From assembly GCF_000090795.2 (NCBI RefSeq), contig NW_003546357.1, positions 31,282 through 95,281 on the forward strand: a stretch of 64,000 bases of DNA. The letters are read 5' to 3'. A program made the translations under genes and the position numbers. The stretch is from Amphimedon queenslandica. Its lineage: Eukaryota; Porifera; Demospongiae; Haplosclerida; Niphatidae. This document shows, piece after piece, positions 59,346 through 64,000 of this stretch. The notes under the pieces are model-generated. The model had not been told where the DNA came from and ran no database searches. It saw only the letters and a list, made by a program, of their open reading frames with translations. Numbering within the stretch: position 1 is the stretch's first letter; each line of letters starts with the position of its first letter.

Positions 59346-59607
59346 CATAATGGTAACTAACAATAATTATAATAATTATTTATGCAGTACATATAAGTCA
59401 ATTAGTAGCTGGAATAAATTAATTTCACTAATTATTTTGCAAAACTTAAAAACATGCTAACAATAAAGTAATACTCATGCACATAAGGCTCAGTAACCAT
59501 CTCAGTCATGTCACTTACTGAGTAAAATGTATTCGTTCGCCCTTAGGGTTAAATTTTCTCCCTCTGAGAATACACCAATAAAATATCTGATAATATGTGA
59601 TAAAATT

Positions 59608-59796
59608 TTACAGAGATCTGGTTGTTCTTTTCCTCACAGCTTCTACTGTTCTGCAGTCCCTCATCCAGAATTTAGTTGATGTGGCTCTTTCATACAGCTT
59701 GAGTTTGCATTCAACCTCTTGAAACCTTTTGAAAGTTTCTCCAATGTGAAATATAGGCACCTCTGTGTTACTTGAACTTGATTTTGACTCATGGTG
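59608..59796 (-). pseudogene. MULE N-terminal exon
   Basis: Reads VPIFHIGETFKRFQEVECKL, YERATSTKFWMRDCRTVEA, then VRKRTTRSL and a stop overlapping a GTAAAA donor. This is the N-terminal pattern of animal MULE proteins and the 5'-most coding part found before the right TIR. Confidence 0.6.
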
Positions 59797-60035
59797 TCTC
59801 TACTATCACAGGACATGAGCTTGATTGGTTAAATGGGCATGTCTACTAGGGTTGTATATCCGCGCATCTCCAAAAATTGACCGGTTCTTTTTTGGCCATG
59901 CTTTGCTGAACCAGTTGCTGGTCCCCAAAGGACCAGTAAATGCAACTGGCTGCCGGAGCTCTAGCCACTTTATATATTATAAATGTACCTCAAAAATTGC
60001 TGTTTTTAAATTAATTATTGGATTTTTGTGTTTAG

Positions 60036-61945
60036 TTGCAGATGATAGTGTCACCATATTAGGCTCACTGCGTGATTTGAAAAGCCGTGTTGAAGGTACT
60101 CAGTTTATTTTTAGTCCTTTCTCACTTGATCACAATCAACTCTCTTTGCTCCACCACCTTGTTGTATCTCATACTCCTGATAACTTTGATGATGGAACGA
60201 AAGCAAAAATAGCCAAGGAAGTAACTGACATATTTGATGGGCAAGTCAAGAGACTTGTGTATGCTACAATACTTACGTGTCCGTGGTTTTCGGGCTCTCA
60301 GTCGAAAAAGTCTGCACAGCCTGAGAATAATGTGCTGTATGTTGTGTTTGTGTCACGAGATGAGCAGTTTTTTACACTAGCTACTGAGCATGAGAAGGAG
60401 TTATACGAAACTATCAATGAAGTGAGTTAATGTGCATTGCATAATTTGAAATTTGGAAATTGTGCCCTTTTAATGTTGTAGCCTTTATTTTCCTTTATAG
60501 GGTTTTATATTTGCTTGTGATGTCAGGCATTTTTGTGCTCAGCTCCAATGTGGTAATGTCAGGGCAGTTGAAGCTTTATGCTCGCCTCCTGACTCGATCA
60601 TCTTCAGCTCACCTGAATGGATCAGCCTGGCATCACTTCTTGATCCAGTCTCGCTCTTGACACCTACATTTGTTAAGCATTGTGTAGGAAAGTCTATTGG
60701 CACATTGATCAAGAAAAAACCAACCTCTGGTACACTGGAGGTTAGAAATGATGCTTTTGTTAGCAATTTCTGTGATTCTTTTAGGTAACCAACACACATA
60801 GATATGATATGTGCTTATGTACATATATATGTTTTGATCCACAGTATTGGTAATTGAGCTTTATTTCTTTAGGCTTCTTTCTTATGCTGAGTCAGCAATA
60901 AAGAGAGAGCCAATAAGTAGTTGGTTTGATGTGGGTGTGACTGCGGAAGAAAAAGAAATACTTCAATTGTTGACAAAAGCATTTGAAGTAAGACACCAAA
61001 TTACCAATTGAATATTGGTTATTATGGAGTGCTATTATTACCTGTTTATTGTGAATTTAAAGCTTAAGTTGTAGCTATTTTTATTTCTTTTTATTTTTTC
61101 ACATACATGTAGAGTATCTATTGAAAATTCGCTATTACAAACGATCATTGTTTCATTTTGTGTTACACGTTATATTGTTTCACAGGGTTTAGTACACAAG
61201 GAGCAATTGCTTGAATGGGTATTGAAAGTGAAAGAAAGAGTAGATAAAGGAATAGAGAAAGTTCCTACTGCCCAGCTTAAATGGACTGCAGAACTTGGAG
61301 AATGGATGACTAAAATGAGAATGGAAGGAGCCAAGTTTTTACTACCTCAAGGTCAGTCACATCAAGTGTAATAATAATGGACATTTTCCTCCTTCTATCC
61401 CATTTTAGCAACTTCAAAAAATTTATAAAAAATTATTTTGATTGGAATTAGCTGAAACTCTCTACACAACATAACACTATGTATATGTATCAAAAAATTA
61501 TTAAAATGAAAAATACACATGTGCCTTTACCCAATTTTTGAGCAACTTTTAAATTGTTTTAAAAATTTAGTTTTGATTGGAGTGCGCTAAAACTTTCTAC
61601 ACAGCATAAAAACATGCCATGCATTCAGAAAAAACTAAAGGAATTCAAAATTCTCTCCTATTCATTTTGACTATATACCCTATAGTGTACTATAATCCAA
61701 GGACTTATAGTACGGAAAATTTTGTGAATATTTGAAGCTAGATGTATGCCACTACATTGTATTTATTTTATTTAGAGTTGGAATCAAATTTAGATCCTCA
61801 TCGTGATTTTCTTGATTCTCAATCTTTAACAAGTGTCCACAGTCGTGATGTGATTGTGATTGCTAAGACAGGGAGCCACATGTATAATCTGGCTATGCCT
61901 ACTTCTGATACTGATTATATAGTAGTGTACAGGAAACCAACACAT
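60036..61945 (+). CDS. Nucleotidyltransferase-like protein, tandem domains, first one degenerate (5 exons, continues)
   Basis: Exons: 60036 (or 60042)-60421, 60501-60784, 60873-60987, 61186-61351, 61776-61945, all with GT-AG borders and consistent phases. Domain 1 runs from GSQSKKSAQP.NNVLYVVFV (exon 1) through DVRHFCAQLQCGNVRAVEAL and SSPEWISL (exon 2) to helical exons 3-4. This order resembles Pol-beta-superfamily nucleotidyltransferases of the RlaP/PF10127 type. Exon 5 starts a second domain with GSHMYNLAMPTSDTDYIVVY, the intact G-S-x(n)-S-D-x-D signature that binds metal and nucleotide. The matching 20 residues of domain 1 align without gaps but lack the aspartates. The gene is open at both ends; further exons after 61945 were not found in the window. 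Substrate is unknown. Confidence 0.68.
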
Positions 61946-62754
61946 GTGAGTGTCTGTGCTATTATGGCATCAAATATTAACTAGTACTAATAATGATTAA
62001 TATTATTATTGCACGTATTGTACTTACATGTAGAGTAGAAGTCATAAAAAAGTTCAGGTTTTTTTCTGTAGAGCGATGGTGCAACGAAACTGTTGGTACC
62101 GTTTCAGTGTTTGTATTGTTTTTACAAAACTTCAACAAAATGCTAGCAAATCCTTTAGGGCATGGGCACTTATAGTAGTGGGTGTGGTCTGTAAAATCAT
62201 TTAATTTGTGTATATTTTTGGCGTAGGTTAATTTGTACCACTATATAATTATGGCAAAGGAAAACTTATAGTTTGTGTCCGTTTTGTTATTTTATACAAA
62301 TAATAGTAATGCTTTGACTTAGAATGAGTTATTGCTGTCAATCTGTGATGATCTTTTACTCCTACAAGCATCTGAGATGTCATCAGAGCATACTATCTAT
62401 GGTCGGAGGGAAATTTTTTGTTGGCCTATGGATTAAAAGAAAAGTTTTGTCTATACAAGATACCTTACGTTTGTCTTTGGTTTTCTGAACCACAGATTGA
62501 AGAAAAATGGCTTGAGAGGACTCTCAGAGACAGCCAGAGCAGTTTGTTTCCAACCAGTTAGCCACTTTGGAGGGGCCTCCACCCACTTGCAATTTGCTGT
62601 CTAGCCGTATAAACGGTAATAAAACAGAAATTTTATGTTTTTAAATGGAATGATAATGCACCACTTAGTACTGTACAAAGGTACAAAACGGATCATTTCG
62701 TATTCATTTTGTTTATATAAAACATGAACTTTTTTGTGACTTTTACTACATGTA
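61946..62754. other. Stretch without recognised exon
   Basis: AT-rich; probably intron or 3' flank of the nucleotidyltransferase-like gene. No further domain-2 coding was identified. Confidence 0.45.
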
Positions 62755-63005
62755 CAGTACTGCTCAGCTATAACTTTACTTTTACACGTGTGATCTCCAG
62801 CACGAGGCACAGGTGGTGGTCGCGAAAAATCACTATGCACATACACACTACAATAGACTCGTGCACCACAGAACGTGATAAGATACATGATAAATACACG
62901 ATACACGTGCTACGTGTGTACCTTGCACTAGTGTGCATTGAGTGTATGGAGAAGCTGCACTAGTGTCATGCACACGATAAGTAAAGTTATAGCTGAGCGG
63001 TACTG
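62755..63005. mobile_element. MITE, 251 bp, 26-bp TIR
   Basis: CAGTACTGCTCAGCTATAAC, then TTTACT, at 62755 is inverted at 62980-63005 with one mismatch. The interior has GCACTAGTGTGCAT / GCACTAGTGTCATGC repeats. Confidence 0.85.
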
Positions 63006-63112
63006 CACATATACATTTTAACTGTGCAAAATTAATTGTACATTTAAATCTGTACGATTTGATTCACTGTAGGTGCATGTATTTAGAGTTGCTTCCTTCA
63101 GGCTTGCTTAGC

Positions 63113-63395
63113 GTTGATTGAAGGGTAAGCTCGGCGTGTTTTTTTGGATATTTATTTTATTGGCTTAACATGATTGGCTGACCATAAAATGATGTGTCCA
63201 AACTCACATTGTCTAAAGAATTTATTTACTGAGATATGAGCCTTCAAAAATACTCATTTTTTCTTCCTGCCATGTTACTTCCTGTCAGTGGTTGCCGCTA
63301 AACGTGACATAACTAGAGGTGGAGATTGGAATAAATTCATTCCTTTATAGGGAAAAAAATCCTTTATTCTCATGCCTAATAATGTATTTAACAAT
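63113..63395. repeat. Single arm of the fold-back family seen at 7638-8183
   Basis: AAGGGTAAGC, GATATGAGCCTTCAAA, GTTACTTCCTGTCAGTGG, GCTAAACGTGAC and CTTTATTCTCATGCCTA occur in the order of the left arm at 7640-7895, with more divergence. Confidence 0.7.
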
Positions 63396-63550
63396 TGGGA
63401 TCATTAGCTATCATTATTCTAAGCATGCAACTGCAAAAAAATTTCATAATACCATGAGTTGGCAAATCCTCTTCTTTGCTATTTTGAGTCTTTATCTTAT
63501 ATTTGCATACTGATAAAATGAAGCACAGCCTGCTGGAATTCACCTGAGTG

Positions 63551-64000
63551 TAGAGATGGGCGATATACCGGTAATACGGTATTATCGTGATTAATGATGC
63601 TTTTTTATTATCATACCGTTTAATTTTTATGCAGCAATTTTATTGAAATTTGTGGTTATTGTGATATTTGTTTGCTCACGTGATCACTTATCACCGCGTG
63701 GACTTGTTAATTTGTAAAAAATGGCTGCCGATTTTGTTGTCTTGTTTCAGCTCTCTGGGCCCAGTCCTAGTTCTACCATCTTTAATATTATAAAGAAGAA
63801 GAACACAAAAAGCCCAGTTTGGGCTCATTTTGGACTGCGAGCAGATGAAGCCAATTGAGTGACAAAGGACGATATGGAGAGACCCGTTTGTCGCGAGTGC
63901 CACAAGGTTGTTCCAGCGAAAGGTGGAAATACTTCTATCTTATTTTCTCACTTAAGAGAGCACCATCCTACCTTGTTTGCTGGTTTGACTCCTACTGCAG
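63551..64000 (+). mobile_element. hAT-type transposon, 5' part (runs off the window)
   Basis: Begins about TAGAGATGGGCGATATACCG with an internal ACCGGTAATACGGT-type palindrome, followed by a transposase start at 63721. The 3' end is outside. Confidence 0.55.
63721..64000 (+). pseudogene. hAT transposase N-terminus with BED zinc finger, premature stop
   Basis: From ATG 63721 the frame reads KSPVWAHFGLRADEAN, a TGA at 63859-63861, then in the same frame DMERPVCRECHKVV, GGNTSILFSHLREHHP and onward to the window end. VW..FG, CxxC and HxxxxH spacing is that of a BED zinc finger (ZBED/hAT transposases, DNA binding in the nucleus). The stop splits the domain, so this copy is probably dead unless translation starts at the later Met. 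Confidence 0.8.

Larger units (their letters stand above)
48078..59963 (-). mobile_element. MULE/SWIM-type transposon, about 11.9 kb, split by nested elements
   Basis: Terminal inverted repeats of about 55-60 bp: left CGCTGGCAGCCGGTTGC (from 48078), right (inverse) CTCCGGCAGCCAGTTGC (to 59963), both continuing through CCAGT/CTGGT and GGACC-GGCAAC-type sequence. Transposase parts on the minus strand, in order, are 59608-59796, 59228-59345, 58248-58740, 57819-58199, 57430-57642, 54905-55110, about 49004-49103, about 48890-48965 and 48350-48663. Between them sit a fold-back element (58782-59141), a TATAGTCGG element (55124-56993) and a Ginger-like complex (about 49130-54880). Frameshifts and stops show that it is dead. 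Confidence 0.75.

Overview
The window looks like nuclear DNA of a sponge, most like Amphimedon queenslandica. The reasons are intron-rich animal genes with short GT-AG introns, AT-rich introns crowded with ACATGT repeats, and a very high load of DNA transposons. The organism call is inference; the genes are read directly from spliced translations. Three runs of ten N mark assembly gaps.

Left part, 1-21,300 (+). The 3' end of a membrane/coiled-coil protein gene (to 1,372) is followed by a complete 19-exon gene for EDC4, the scaffold of the mRNA-decapping complex in P-bodies (1,539-21,283). My exon model sums to 3,348 nt and stays in frame from ATG to stop (1,115 aa). Its introns hold many mobile elements. 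Between 21,300 and 29,000 lie an inverted/tandem repeat region, an unidentified minus-strand gene, and a frameshifted AidB/ACDH-11-like acyl-CoA dehydrogenase pseudogene. An intronless gene for a probable mitochondrial P-loop ATPase occupies 29,042-30,544. A gag fragment broken by nested elements and several fold-back elements fill 31,100-34,070.

Middle, 34,080-43,160. This is a direct segmental duplication of EDC4 sequence from intron 7 into intron 17. It carries exons 8-17 with every splice site and reading frame kept, but lacks the WD40 exons, the first exon and the last two exons. Comparing the two copies reveals several transposon insertions in copy A, most with target-site duplications, whose empty sites survive in copy B.

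Right part, 43,200-64,000. An intronless type II membrane protein with a tyrosine-rich tail and a large cysteine-rich ectodomain (44,569-46,107, minus) is followed by a minisatellite and a tyrosine-recombinase fragment. A nested transposon complex (about 48,078-59,963) comes next. Its outer element is a MULE/SWIM-type transposon on the minus strand, split by a Ginger-like integrase element that itself holds pogo-like, TIR and hairpin elements. Homologous exons flank the complex: a fragment at 47,811 and a five-exon nucleotidyltransferase-like gene at 60,036-61,945. The latter has a degenerate active-site motif in its first domain and a complete motif in the start of a second domain. The window ends in a hAT element with a BED zinc finger.

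The host genes (EDC4, ATPase, receptor-like protein, nucleotidyltransferase) show no operon-like or pathway link. What connects the window is transposon activity and a segmental duplication.
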